Shown: one piece after another, positions 47,390 to 58,210 of the stretch
How positions within the stretch are numbered: the stretch's first letter is position 1
Layout: each line of letters opens with the position of its first letter
Assembly: GCA_020205615.1 (NCBI GenBank)
Contig: CM035171.1
Span: 27,345,741 to 27,409,740, forward strand
DNA from: Panax quinquefolius
Lineage: Eukaryota; Streptophyta; Magnoliopsida; Apiales; Araliaceae
DNA: 64,000 nucleotides
Direction of reading: 5' to 3'
Made by a program: the position numbers and the translations under genes
Notes under the pieces: generated by a model
What the model was told of the DNA's origin: nothing
Databases searched by the model: none
What the model saw: the letters and a program-made list of their open reading frames with translations, nothing else

Positions 47390-47730
47390 TTAACTCTGAA
47401 GTTCAATAGGAGCCATTCGATATGGGGCTTTGGAAATGGGTTTTGTACCGGGTTCAAGGTTGATAAAAAATTCAACTTCACGCTCTGCGGGTAGACCAGG
47501 AAGTTCTTCAGGGAATACGTTAGGAAATTTATTAACAATAGAAATATCCTTCAAATCTGACGTATTTTTGTTTAAATCCGTGACATGAGCTAAGAAAGCT
47601 TGACATCCGTTTTTCAATAAACGAATAGCTTTATGGCTTGAGATGACCATGATTGATTTTAATGGGTTGGTCGCTTGAATTCGCATAATAGGTTTATTAG
47701 GAATATGAAAGCTAACAACCTTACAAAAAC
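47390..47730 (-). pseudogene. pol: element D protease-RT junction and RT N-terminus
   Basis: Starts at the insertion edge of element C with VVSFHIPNKPIMRIQATNPL and continues through FPNVFPEELPGLPAEREVEF and EPGTKPISKAPYRMAPIEL, the standard N-terminus of Ty3/gypsy RT. The frame is open here; upstream it would join the protease at 63494. Confidence 0.85.
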
Positions 47731-48589
47731 TGTGACGCCCCCAAAATAGGTATACCCGACCCATTCTGAGTCGCTAGATATCACACTATAAAAATTAAAT
47801 ACAAACTTCATTTATACAACTGTTGAACTGTCATACAGAGTACGACAACAGTTAACTGTGAGTTTTAATACAATATTGTCTCGTAGACCGTATCCAAACT
47901 AAAATTATTATAATGCCATATAAAATACAATAGCAAATATTTCAAGACCCCAAAGAAGATTACTATCTTATTTATTCTAATGAGGTGTACTTTTGACGCT
48001 TTCAAAGTCGAGTTCTCATCACCCTATTGTTGTTCGCCAAAATCAATTATTAAGTGACGTATAAAATACGACACACACATCTTAGGTCCTCAATACAATT
48101 ATCTGTTGCAAGTCATGCCATTTTATAATGTATTGAGAAACTTCGACAGTCTCGGACCATCACACTATTTCCCTATTATCCCCGCTCTACCCAGCTACAC
48201 TCTTATTACCTGAAAGGAATTATGAAGCAAAAGGGTGAGCACAACTAGCCAAGTAAAGAATATCATAACTAAAGATAATTAAATTATCAATAGCTTTTGT
48301 CAATAATAAATCAGAGATTTTGAACATATGGTAGATAATAAAACTTTTCAACCATAATTGCAGCAGAATCAACAATCCATTAGAAGAGTCAAGTAGAACA
48401 TAATGTCTACTTTCTCCTCCAAATTAAAAGTCCATCGTTAATATTTTATTCCTGTAATACTCATCAACAGTTCTTCGTTGTACCCAAGACAAAGAGAACT
48501 TTCATCACCTGTCCTCACCTGAACCACTAAAGATTTTAATTAAGTTCACAATTCATATTTATAATCAAGTAAATCAACAGTTTCTCCTT

Positions 48590-49015
48590 GCCACAAAGGA
48601 TTAATAGAATGTTTACTCAATATCCTTACCCCAAAGGTCAAGATATTCAAATGTAATAACAAAGGATCATACCATCGGCTTGTCTATCTTTTGCACTACG
48701 GGCCAAAGATATTCAACTATAAAACCAATGGTCATGATCATACCAATCAATTGTCTGTCAGTGCACTACGGCCAAAGACATTCAACTGTTAACTAATGGT
48801 CATGATCCTGCCAATCACATCATTGAATTATCCATGCACTACTACGCCAAGGATATTCGTTATTATCACTAGTGGTCATGATCATGTCATACACCGTCCA
48901 TCTTCGTATTTTACGGGTCAAAGCTATCAAACAACAGATCATCTTTTGCTACAAAGCCAAAGATATTCAACAACATATCATCTTTGCACTACAGTGCCAA
49001 AGACATACAACTTGT
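48590..49015 (-). repeat. type-2 hairpin array, element C 3' LTR
   Basis: At least seven units, e.g. TCTTTTGCACTACGGGCCAA, AGTGCACTACGGCCAAAGAC, ATCCATGCACTACTACGCCA and CATCTTTGCACTACAGTGCC, separated by TGGTCATGATCATACCAATC-type spacers. Stem arms change together in ATCTTTG/CAAAGAT against ATCCATG/CAAGGAT. Confidence 0.8.
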
Positions 49016-49029
49016 AAACCTATAACCAA

Positions 49030-49930
49030 CAAAGATATAATAAAGAATGGAATAATAAAAGAATTTCACCATGTATGCAAAAGATTGCATGCATAGACAG
49101 TTATTCCAACATAATAATAAAGAATGGAATAATAAAAGAATTTCACCATGTATGCGTGCAGATTTCATTGCATGTATGTTATTCCAATATAATAATAAAG
49201 AATGGAATAATCAAGAATTTCACCATGCGTGCGTTATTCGCACAAACAGGTTATTCCAACAGAATAATAAATGCGGAATAATAAATAATGAGAACCAGTC
49301 CCATGAAAACGCATGCATGGATATTCCAAAATGCGAATAGTAAAGAATGAAATAATAAATAATGGAATAACAACAGACTTCACCGGTATACGGTAATCTG
49401 CATATATACAGTTATTCCAATGAATAATAAAGAATGGAATAACAATGACTTCACCAGAATAACAACAGACCTCACCAGTATACTAGAATCCATCCGTATA
49501 CGAAAGTTATTCCAACAGAATAATAAAGAATGGAATAACAACAGACTTCACCGTATATTACGATAATCATGTATACAAGTTATTCCAACGTAATAATAAA
49601 TAATGGAACCAGTCGTGAAATTACACCGACGAGGATATTCCGGCGTAATATTAAATACTAATAATAATAAATAATAGAACCGTGTCGTGTGAAATTCACA
49701 ATTTACAGACACATCCCGACGTAATAATAAAGAACTAATAATAAAAGAATTTTATCAAGTATGCGGTATTTCGACATAAACAAGTTATTCCAACATAATA
49801 ATAAAGAATGGAATAACAGAAGAAGATCATCAAGTATTGGGTAAACCGCATATACAGGTCATTCCACCAAGTATAGGGTAAATTACATAAAAGTTATTCC
49901 AATGTAATAATAAAGAATGGAATAACAGAA
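49030..49930 (-). repeat. type-1 hairpin array, element C 3' LTR
   Basis: Twelve or more units of about 60-75 bp: GTTATTCCAACATAATAATA then AAGAATGGAATAAC-type, i.e. stem GTTATTCC/GGAATAAC with an AT-rich loop. Units differ mostly in the two or three bases after CCAA (CAT, CAG, TG, CGT, TGT). Confidence 0.85.
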
Positions 49931-50196
49931 GTTCTCTTCATGAATACGAAAGAAAAACACCCCTTACGGGTACAACAAATAATATCCCTTACAATAATAA
50001 TATCCCTTTACCTTTCAAATAAGAGTATTCCGACTAGAAGGGCGATGATATACTCGAAGAAAACTTGCACTACTCTCAAAGTTTTCTTAAACTCTAAAGA
50101 AATACGCTCAAGATTATAGAAGAAGAATTCTCTCTATAGTTTCTTTTCTCTAGAGTTTCAGTGAATTCGTAAGAAATAATGAAAGAATGAGCTTCT

Positions 50197-50203
50197 ATTT
50201 ATA
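50197..50203 (-). promoter_or_regulatory. TATA box, element C 3' LTR
   Basis: Minus strand TATAAAT in TTCTATAAATAGAAGC; position relative to the hairpin array is the same as in A and D. Confidence 0.6.
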
Positions 50204-50297
50204 GAAGAATGGAATGAATAGTAACCAACCCATGAACGGTCCAGATTGATTTACTTTAATCGGACGGTCCATATTTAAAGCAAAATTTTTTAAATAA

Positions 50298-50620
50298 AAT
50301 ATAATATATTCTATTTTATATAAAAAGATTTTTACTATGCAAATACTATGCAGGCACTATGCATAATAAAATATAATATATTCTATTTATAGAATAACTT
50401 TAATAAAGTATTCTATTTTATATAAAAAGATTTTACTATGCAAAATACTATGCACAATAAAATATAATATATTCTATTTATAGAATAACTTTATAAAAGT
50501 ATTCTGCTTTATATAAAAAAGATTTTACTATGCAAAATACTATGCATAATAGAATATAATATATTCTATTTATAGAATAACTTTATAAAAGTATTCTGTT
50601 TTATATAAAAAGCTTTTCTG
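50298..50620 (-). repeat. 91-102-bp tandem repeat in element C U3
   Basis: About 3.3 units starting near 50311, 50413, 50504 and 50596. Each full unit has ACTATGCA(AAA)TACTATGCA and the palindrome TATTCTATTTATAGAATA, which on the minus strand contains TATAAATA. Confidence 0.85.
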
Positions 50621-50727
50621 TTATAATTTCAACCAACAGTCTGAAAAATTAGTACATCTCTTCATGGAATAATATTGTACCCAAAAATGAGTTGGACCGA
50701 AAAGAAATATATTTTGTTCGGGTGAAT

Positions 50728-50850
50728 AGTATCCTATGAATAGTAACTCATGAATAATAACTCGTGAATAGTAACTCATGAATAGTAACTTGTGAATAGT
50801 AACTCGTGAAAAGTAACTCGTAAATAGTAACTTATGAATAGTACTCTGAC
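50728..50850 (-). repeat. 16-bp tandem repeat in element C U3
   Basis: About eight units of (C/A)(A/T)TGAATAGTAACTCG; repeated in the other LTR at about 63195-63300. Confidence 0.85.
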
Positions 50851-51036
50851 AAAAAAAGTGTCCCAAATACCCGAGTGAATAATACTAGAGTGAATAGTAA
50901 CTGGGTATTTTATGACAACTTGTCTACTTTGAAAAATTTTCACATATCACCATTAACTTTAACCTTTTATCAATTTAACCATTCACCAAAATAGAAAAAT
51001 TGAATACTTTTATTTCATAAAATTCGGGGTCTCACA

Positions 51037-51382
51037 ATCTCCCCTCCTTATGAAATTTCGCCCTCGAAATTTACGTACGTACTTGGTATTCGAAGAGATA
51101 AGAATACCTTATTTTCTTTTCGGATTGTACCTTCCCGATTATTTCCTTTGTATCATAATTTTCCCATTGCTTATCTACTTTATTTAAGATATCGTTCTAG
51201 AATACAGTTTCAAAATAAGGGTTAATTGACATGCCACATATTATCCCTATACTCTGAACGACCAATTAATTACCAAATAAACTTAGGTAGGTCATACTAG
51301 CGAAGGAATTCTCCGTCTCTCCCTTCTTAGTTCTTGTTTCACGTCTTAGCTAGGGATCATATCCCAAAGCTCTGATACCAAT
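51037..51382 (-). other. element C 346-bp interior
   Basis: Purine tract TAAGGAGGGGAGAT (51037-51050) follows the 3' LTR. Next come about 40 bp resembling the end of integrase (a frame-broken EYQVRT-like end), AT-rich filler, and a leader like that of element B (ACGACCAATTAATTACC...). The primer site TGGTATCAGAGC (51369-51380, minus strand) is perfect. Gag and pol have been deleted between these two ends. Confidence 0.88.
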
Positions 51383-52415
51383 TGTGACGCCCCCAAAATA
51401 GGTATACCCGAGCCATTCTGAGTCGCTAGATATCACACTATAAAAATTAAATACAAACTTCATTTATACAACTGTTGAACTTTCATGCAGAGTACAACAA
51501 CAGTTAACTGTGAGTTTTAATACAATATTATCTCGTAGACCATATCCAAACTCAAATTATTACAATACCATATAAAATACAGCAGCAAATATTTCAAGAC
51601 CCCAAAGAAGATTACTATCTTATTTATTCTAATGAGGTGTACTTTTGACGCTTTCAAAGTCGGGTTCTAATCACCCTATTGTTGTTCGCCAAAATCAATT
51701 ATTAAGTGACGTATAAAATACGACACACATCTTAGGTCCTCAATACAATTATCTCATTGCAAGTCATGCCATTTTATATCAGTATTGAGAAACTTCGACG
51801 CCTCGGACCATCACACTATTTCCTGTTATCCTCGCTTCTACCCAAATACACTCTTATTACCTGAAAGGAATTATGAAGCAAAAGGGTGAGCACAACTAGC
51901 CAAGTAAAGAATATCATAACTAAAGATAATTAAATTATCAATAGCTTTTGTCAATAATAAATCAGAGATTTTGAACAAATGGTAGTTAATAAAACTTTTC
52001 AACCATAATTGCAGCGGAATCAACAATCCATTAGAAGAGTCAAGTAGAAACATAATGTCTACTTTCTCCTCCAAATTAAAAGTCCATCGTTAATATTTCA
52101 TTCTGTAATACTCATCAACAGCTTCTTCATTGTACCCAAGACAAAGAGAACTTTCATCACCGCCTTCACCGAACCACTAAAGATTTTAATTAAGTTCACA
52201 ATTCATATTTATAATCATGTAAATCAACAGCCTCGCTTGCCAAAGGATTAATAGAATGTTTACTCAATATCCTTACCCAAAAGGTGAAGATATTCAAATG
52301 TAATAACAATGATCATACCAATAAGTTGTCTATCTTTGCACTACGAGCCAAAGATATTCAACTATAAAACCAATGGTCATGATCATACCAATCAATTGTC
52401 TGTCAGTGCACTACG
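51383..52415 (-). repeat. element C 5' LTR, tail part
   Basis: TGTGACGCCCCCAAAATAGG onward; aligns with 47731 onward with roughly ten differences in the first 210 bases by eye. It stops at CTACG, the target site of element G. Confidence 0.9.
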
Positions 52416-54298
52416 TGAAAGTAGTATGCATACAAGCCAATCATGTTTGATGATAAAGCATATACTTTGTAACAATCTTATTCATTTATTAATAAAAAGT
52501 ATTAATTTATTAAAGGCTTTTAATTATCTACATGATGCTGTTTTATAATATGTGATAAACCCATAGTTTTAAGCAATGCTTTTAGAATAATGATGATGAT
52601 CATTCTAATAAGATCTAAATTCTTAGAAAGCTTAAAACTAAAATAGTTCCCAATCGTTGGATTACTAAATTGGGAATTAGTGAATCCGGATAGATTGGTA
52701 CATACGTTGCTTGCTCATTGGATGAGGATGATTGATCTCATTATCATTTGTGTGGAGACACTAAAGCAAGTATATAGGTGCTTATTAGAGAATAAGTTCA
52801 CTGAACGTGGCTCGCTAAGGAATACCTAATGGAGTTTTACTTGCTTGTCAATAGGAATTCTCAGTAGTGATAGTAGTAGTAAGTGATCCTTGGACTTGAG
52901 ATCATCATAGTATCTTGTGTATGATGAGTTATACTTTGACTTATTCCTTAAGACCCTTAGGGTATATCAACGAGTATGCTTGGGTATAATAAGTTGTACA
53001 TGGAGATAATGTATGATCAATAAAGAATTTACCACTTCTAGTAAAAGAAGAGAAATGTCCTATGTGATTCGATAAATGACAACCGAGTAGTCCTTGAACA
53101 AGGCAGAATGAAATTAGAAAGGAGTTTCTAATTTGCATTATTTAGAGTTGTGCATTTAAGAATCGGAATACATATAATTAAATAAAATAAGACTTAACAG
53201 TAATTCCATGTTTTATATTTAATTGGGACATTGTATGGTGGAAGAATTGAATTGTACGGTAACTATTTACTCAAAGGTTCTTTTATGATTAATGTTGAAA
53301 TCTATATTATCTGAAAAGTCGTTGATCGCTAGGGAGGCTTATCCCTATTGTAGAATAAATATTATTTATTTAAATAAATTAATATTTTAATTTATTTATT
53401 TAAATAAGATTAGAATTATTCTAATTGATTTATTCACAACCGATTTAATATGGAGAACCTAAAGGGTCACACCATAAATGGAAGAATAATTATTTAAGAA
53501 GTAAATGGCATAATCGTAATAATAAGTTAAGTATATTTAATTTAATCTATGGTGATAGAATAAATTAAATAGCTTAATATTTATTATTTAATATTTTAGA
53601 AATATTAAATATAAATTAATAAGAGGGTCTTATTATTATTATTACTATTATTATTATTATTATTTTATTCCTAAAGGAGTTTGGGAATTAATTAATAAAA
53701 GTACTCTCATTTATTCCTAATAAGATTAGGAGGCTAATTAATTAAAAGTTTAATTAATTATCCCTAATAAGATTAGGGAGCTTAATTAATTAAAAGAATT
53801 TAATTAATTAAATAAAACCCAATTCCTTAATTGTTAAGGAGGGTTGCCCACATCTATAAATAGGAGGAGTCTTAATATGGGTGAGGGGGTTGTTGACTTT
53901 TTAACAATAGACGTAATTTCAATAGTTGGGAGAGTACGCTTTTTCTATGAGAGATAGAAAAACTAGGGTTTTGCCAAATACCCATCTTCTTGAATCCTTC
54001 TTCTCCTTGGTGGATCACCTCTAGAGGCCAAACACTTGGGTGGCTAATGTTGATCAAAGGAAGGAACCAAACCCGGTGGATTCAAGTTGAACTCGAAAAA
54101 GATTGGAGGTGAACTTGTACCTGAAAAAGCTCGGATCTTCAAGGGTATAATTCTTGTTCTTTCTTTTTCGTTTAATTAATAATTGTGCATAAAGGGTGAT
54201 CCGGGTATGTGGTTTGTAAAAATTTTAAACTCTGATTTTTACACGTTTCCGCTTACTTTGTGCAATTCGATTGCGTTCATGAATATTACAAACCTAAT
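52416..54298 (+). repeat. element G 5' LTR
   Basis: TGAAAGTAGTATGCATACAAG to ACAAACCTAAT. TATA at 53855. Contains an imperfect (TTA)n tract (53627-53665) and repeated TTAATTAATTAAAAG-type blocks at 53690-53815 matching CCTAATAAGATTAGG palindromes. No genes. Confidence 0.92.
53855..53861 (+). promoter_or_regulatory. TATA box, element G 5' LTR
   Basis: TATAAAT in CATCTATAAATAGGAGGAG; 3' LTR copy at 60883-60889. Confidence 0.65.
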
Positions 54299-54300
54299 AG

Positions 54301-54312
54301 TGGTATCAAAGC
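54301..54312 (+). other. primer-binding site of G
   Basis: TGGTATCAAAGC, initiator tRNA-Met complement with one mismatch, two or three bases after the LTR end. Confidence 0.85.
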
Positions 54313-54767
54313 CAAACATTTATGCGAATTATTAATTGTTCAGATTTAATATGTATGTTGATATGTGTTTAGAACAATTTAATTGGGCATTATTCGTCGT
54401 ATAAAATTAGTAAAAAAAAAATTAATTGATTTTGGTAATCCCAATTTTTTTTCTCCGCGTAGTCTGTCGTTTTTTTTTTCAAAAAGATGATCTGATCATA
54501 CTGGTATAATATTATTCACGATACCTGTGTTAAACAAAAAAAAAGAAAAAAAAAGGAACGGAATCAGCGAAACCGCGGATGAATGTGTTGTAGTGCAGGA
54601 TATGAATTATATATAATAAGCTTGAATCATAATATTGATTTACGTGCTATATATATATTTTTGCATAACAGGATTACATATACTTGAATTTAAGGGATGC
54701 TTCACGTCACTTTTATTCATGTATTTCCTTATTATGTATATATAATATATATTTTAATTATTTTATA

Positions 54768-55205
54768 ATTAAAATAAAATGTTTATTTTAATTTTAAAAT
54801 AAAAGGTTTATTTTAATATTAAAATAAAAAAGTTTATTTTAATTTTAAAATTGAATTTCATGCTAACTAATTAGAGTTGGAATTAGATTCCATGATAACT
54901 AATTGGAGTTGAAATTGGATTTCATGTTTCCTTAAATAAAGGAGTTTATTTAGATATGAAATAAGATTTCATATTATTCAAAATAAAAGAGTTTATTTGT
55001 GAATAGGAAAGAGAATCCGTGTTTTCTTTAATAAAGGAGTTTTTTTTACTTGGAATTGAATTCCATAATTAATTAAAATAAAGGAGTTTATTTTGATTAA
55101 AGATTTTAATAAAATAGTTTTATTCAAAATTGGATAAATTAAAATAAAATAGTTTTATTTTGATTTAAATTTGGATTAAAATAAAGGAGTTTATTTTGAT
55201 TCAAA
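54768..55205 (+). repeat. repeated AAAATAAA-GGAG-TTTATTTT hairpins in G leader
   Basis: About nine imperfect copies. Perfect 8-bp arms with a GGAG loop are at 55075-55094 and near 55180-55199; others have AGAG, TAG or longer T loops. Confidence 0.75.
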
Positions 55206-55977
55206 ATTAGATTTTATATTAACTAAATTTGCCCATTAAATGATATCAATATATATATTGAATGTTTATTATTCATGAGATGAATGTTATTTATTGATGC
55301 ATATGGTGATGTGTATGATAATAAATGGGATTGATTATGGACTATTGACCAATGTGATTGGATTTTATTTTAGTTGGATGCTTGAATGTATGGGTTTTAT
55401 TAAATGGGGTCTGCGCACCTCGTCTTCTCTAATTATTCTTAATGTAAGTTCTATCTCCTTCTTATGTACTTTCCCTTGACTGCTGATCAAGTTTTCTATT
55501 TATTTTAAATAGTTTTGTAATAGGAAATAGTTAGAATTAATTTTGAAGAATTGGAGATCAAGGAGCATGGAATGCTTGAACACCCGTTTATAATGGAGCC
55601 CGGGTTTAAATGTAATAGTTATATTTAAATTTAATTCTTGCACCCCTAGGGTTTGACCTTTTTGGTTCACTGGTGGCTCTAGTGAACCAAACTAGAATAA
55701 AAGTCCATAATCAATCCGGGTAGAATATAGTATTCTATATGTGCATGCTTATACTATATATATTATATATTATGCAAACATGCTTCACATGTTAATTAAT
55801 ATGGCGCGTATTTTATATATATATATATATGTGCATGTGCGCTAAACAAGATGAGACATATTAATAACAAAACCCTCATATTTTATATTAAGTCCTAAGC
55901 GTTCAAAGATATTTGGAATATCGAACGTCGCCTTCTGGCATGATAAAATTAATAGAGTATTAAATATTTAATATGAG

Positions 55978-56275
55978 TTTGTTGTGTCACCACAAGGCGA
56001 GTATTAAGTATTTAAGATGTTAATTTATCACATTTGATGCTTATAAAGAAAATTGAACAATTTTGTTTTGTTGTGTCACCACAAGGATGATATTTTTCTT
56101 TTTTGAATATATGGAGTGCTAGGTTGGACTTAACTTGGATAATTTTGATTCGGATGTGCCACCACTGATCAAAATAATCTAAGAGGCAAAATACAAGGAG
56201 TTGCATAGTTGCTGTAATTGACAAGAGTTGTCTACCTATTTATTTATATATAGTTTGTTGTGTCACCACAAGGCT
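55978..56275 (+). repeat. TTGTGTCACCACAA hairpin repeats in G leader
   Basis: Exact TTGTTGTGTCACCACAAGG at about 55979, 56068 and 56255, with a decayed copy near 56155; spacing about 90-100 bp. TTGTG pairs with CACAA around TCAC. Confidence 0.85.
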
Positions 56276-56476
56276 ATATACATTTGAAATGGGATCCTTA
56301 TTCTCACTAGCAAATCTTTAATTAGATTTTGCCGAACTATATAAGTGAGGGTAATATAGTTTGAAGAAAATAGTGGGAGATACCAATTTAAAACAAGACC
56401 TAAATTATTTTGGTAATTAATAAAAGAATGTATGCTAAAATGTTGTTAATTACAAATTCATCTATAGAATTTTACA

Positions 56477-57255
56477 ATGTCTAAATTACTATCACTGTGA
56501 AGCATATTAGATGCTAAATTAACCAGATCGATTTAAATGGATTGGTTAAGAAAATTGAGAATAGTTCTCAAGGCTGAAAAGCTATCTTATGTCCTTAATA
56601 CGCCTATCCCTGCAATGGTTGCAGACAATGCCTCTGAGGAAGAGATTGCTATTTTTAGAAAGTGGCAAGATGATGCACAGTTATCTCAATGCATCATGCT
56701 CGTATCCATGAGTAACAAGCTTCAGCGTCAGCTTGAAACTATGGATACTCTTACTATATCACTGCACATCAAGTAGTTGATGGTGAGGAAAGTAGAACTG
56801 ATAGATATCAGATATCTAAGGAGCTCTTCCAATCTAGAATGGCCAATGGCACTATAGTATAGACAAAAGTCCTTAACATAATAAATTTGATTGATCAATT
56901 AGGACAACTGGTTTTTTCATGGATGGAGAGTTGAGCCAAGATTTGATCTTGCACTCACTCCCGGACTCCTTTCACAATTGTTGTGAATTTTTCATATGAA
57001 CAAGCTAGATATCAGCGTCGTTGATTTGCTTAACATGTTGAAAATAATGATTCACTTTCCACTGAGAAAGACCAAGTCTTACTAGTAGGGGCCAAAGGAT
57101 CTTCTGAAAAGAAGAATGATTCAAAGAAGGTAAATAGAAAGGCAAAAACAAAGGATAATAAGAACAAAACTAATACGGATAGCAAAGGAGTTTGTTTCCA
57201 CTGCAATAAGCCTGGACATTGGAAAGAAACTGCGAGAAGCATCTTGCAAAGCTAA
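56477..57255 (+). pseudogene. gag: element G Gag, disrupted
   Basis: ATG at 56477 is in frame with the open block 56537-56776 but is followed by TGA and TAA (56498 and 56534). The block MDWLRKLRIVLKAEKLSYVL and CIMLVSMSNKLQRQLETMD is typical copia Gag. Frame changes follow, with ERYQISKELFQSRMANGT-like and DISVVDLLNMLK-like traces, a Lys-rich stretch, then a zinc knuckle CFHCNKPGHWK (57190-57225). A one-base loss before the last Cys breaks it. It cannot give a full Gag. Confidence 0.85.
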
Positions 57256-57724
57256 CCAGAAGAAGCTTATTGAAGTTTCGGTAACAAATATAGTTTTTGT
57301 TCATGTTTAAAATAAATTTTTCTTTAAGTCAAGGTTCTACTTGGCTATTGGATACTGACTTTGGTTATCATAAATATAAATTTATGAAGGGACCAAGCAG
57401 AAGTAGAAAGCTAAATAAATATAAGTAATCCTATGTGTGGGAAATGTAGCAAAGGTTGCCACATTAGCCATAGAAACTTATAGTTTAGCAATGCCTACGG
57501 GCAAATCTATTAAGTTAATAAGTTGTTATTGTATTCCAGTTCTTGTTAGAAACATTATTTCCATTTTTTTGTTGGACAATAAATTTTTTGATATTATAAT
57601 TAAGAACAATTGTTGTTCTATTTATAATAATAATGTTTTATATAGAACTGAAATATTACTTAATGGATTTTGTATACTTGACTTACGTGAAAAATTATTT
57701 TGCAAATTGAACAAACTAGTATAA
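57256..57724 (+). pseudogene. pol: element G protease and pre-integrase region, disrupted
   Basis: STWLLDTDFGYH near 57340 is the copia protease site; the usual DTG is DTD. A 95-codon open block (57437-57724) continues with VAKVATLAIETYSLAMPTGK, CYCIPVLVRNIISIFLLDNK and IIKNNCCSIYNNNVLYRTEI, the stretch between protease and integrase. Confidence 0.85.
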
Positions 57725-58210
57725 GAAAGGGAGATGATCATTCAAAGAATTGAATGTGTGTATTTGCAGAAATACAAGTGTGAATTATTTGAAAGGTTCA
57801 AAGAATTCAGAAGTGAAACAAATTAGCAAAGTATTAAGATTCTTTGATTAGATCAAGGAATAAATACTTGTGCAATAAGTTTCTAGATCATCTCAAATGG
57901 TTTTCTCACAATAGACGCCTCCTGATACACAATAAAGGAAAAATCGTACCTTGTTGGACATGGTGCGGTCCATAATGATTTTATCGATATTCCAGTATCC
58001 TTGTGGGGTCATGCCCTAGAAATGGCTACATATCTACGGAAAAGGTAACCTCAAAACCCGGCCCCAAGACTTCATAAAAGTTATGGACAGGGAAGATTCC
58101 TAATCTTAAGTATGTTAAGATAAGGGGTTGTCCAACTTATGTGAAACAGTTTCAAAGGATAAGCTTGGGACAAGATTTGACATGTACAGATTTGTGGGAC
58201 ATCCTAAAGT
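57725..58210 (+). pseudogene. pol: element G integrase remnant, mostly deleted
   Basis: The zinc region and first catalytic Asp are missing. What remains begins near the second Asp region (KQISKVLRFFD-like) and runs through TPPDTQ and the end of the core (PISLWGHALEMATYL-like, frame-shifted) to VMDREDS near 58090. Many stops. Confidence 0.7.

Larger units (their letters stand above)
47731..51036 (-). repeat. element C 3' LTR
   Basis: Tail TGTGACGCCCCCAAAATAGG, head TGTGAGACCCCGAATTTTAT at 51036. Contains type-2 array (48590-49015), type-1 array (49030-49930), TATA (50197), a 91-102 bp repeat (50298-50620) and a 16-bp repeat (50728-50850). No genes. Confidence 0.92.
54313..56476 (+). other. 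element G long leader
   Basis: About 2.2 kb between primer site and gag without a recognisable gene; the 55294-55479 frame has no known motif. It holds two repeat families: AAATAAAGGAGTTTATTT hairpins (54768-55205) and TTGTTGTGTCACCACAAGG hairpins (55978-56275), plus an (AT)n tract near 55818. Confidence 0.8.

Noticed and set aside
49030..49930. Regularly spaced palindromic repeats resembling a CRISPR array
   Set aside because: They lie within LTRs of plant retrotransposons, recur in several LTRs, spacers are similar to each other, and no cas genes or prokaryotic sequence are present.
57030..57242. Minus-strand hydrophobic frame as a membrane peptide
   Set aside because: It is antisense to the Lys-rich linker and zinc knuckle of the element G Gag.
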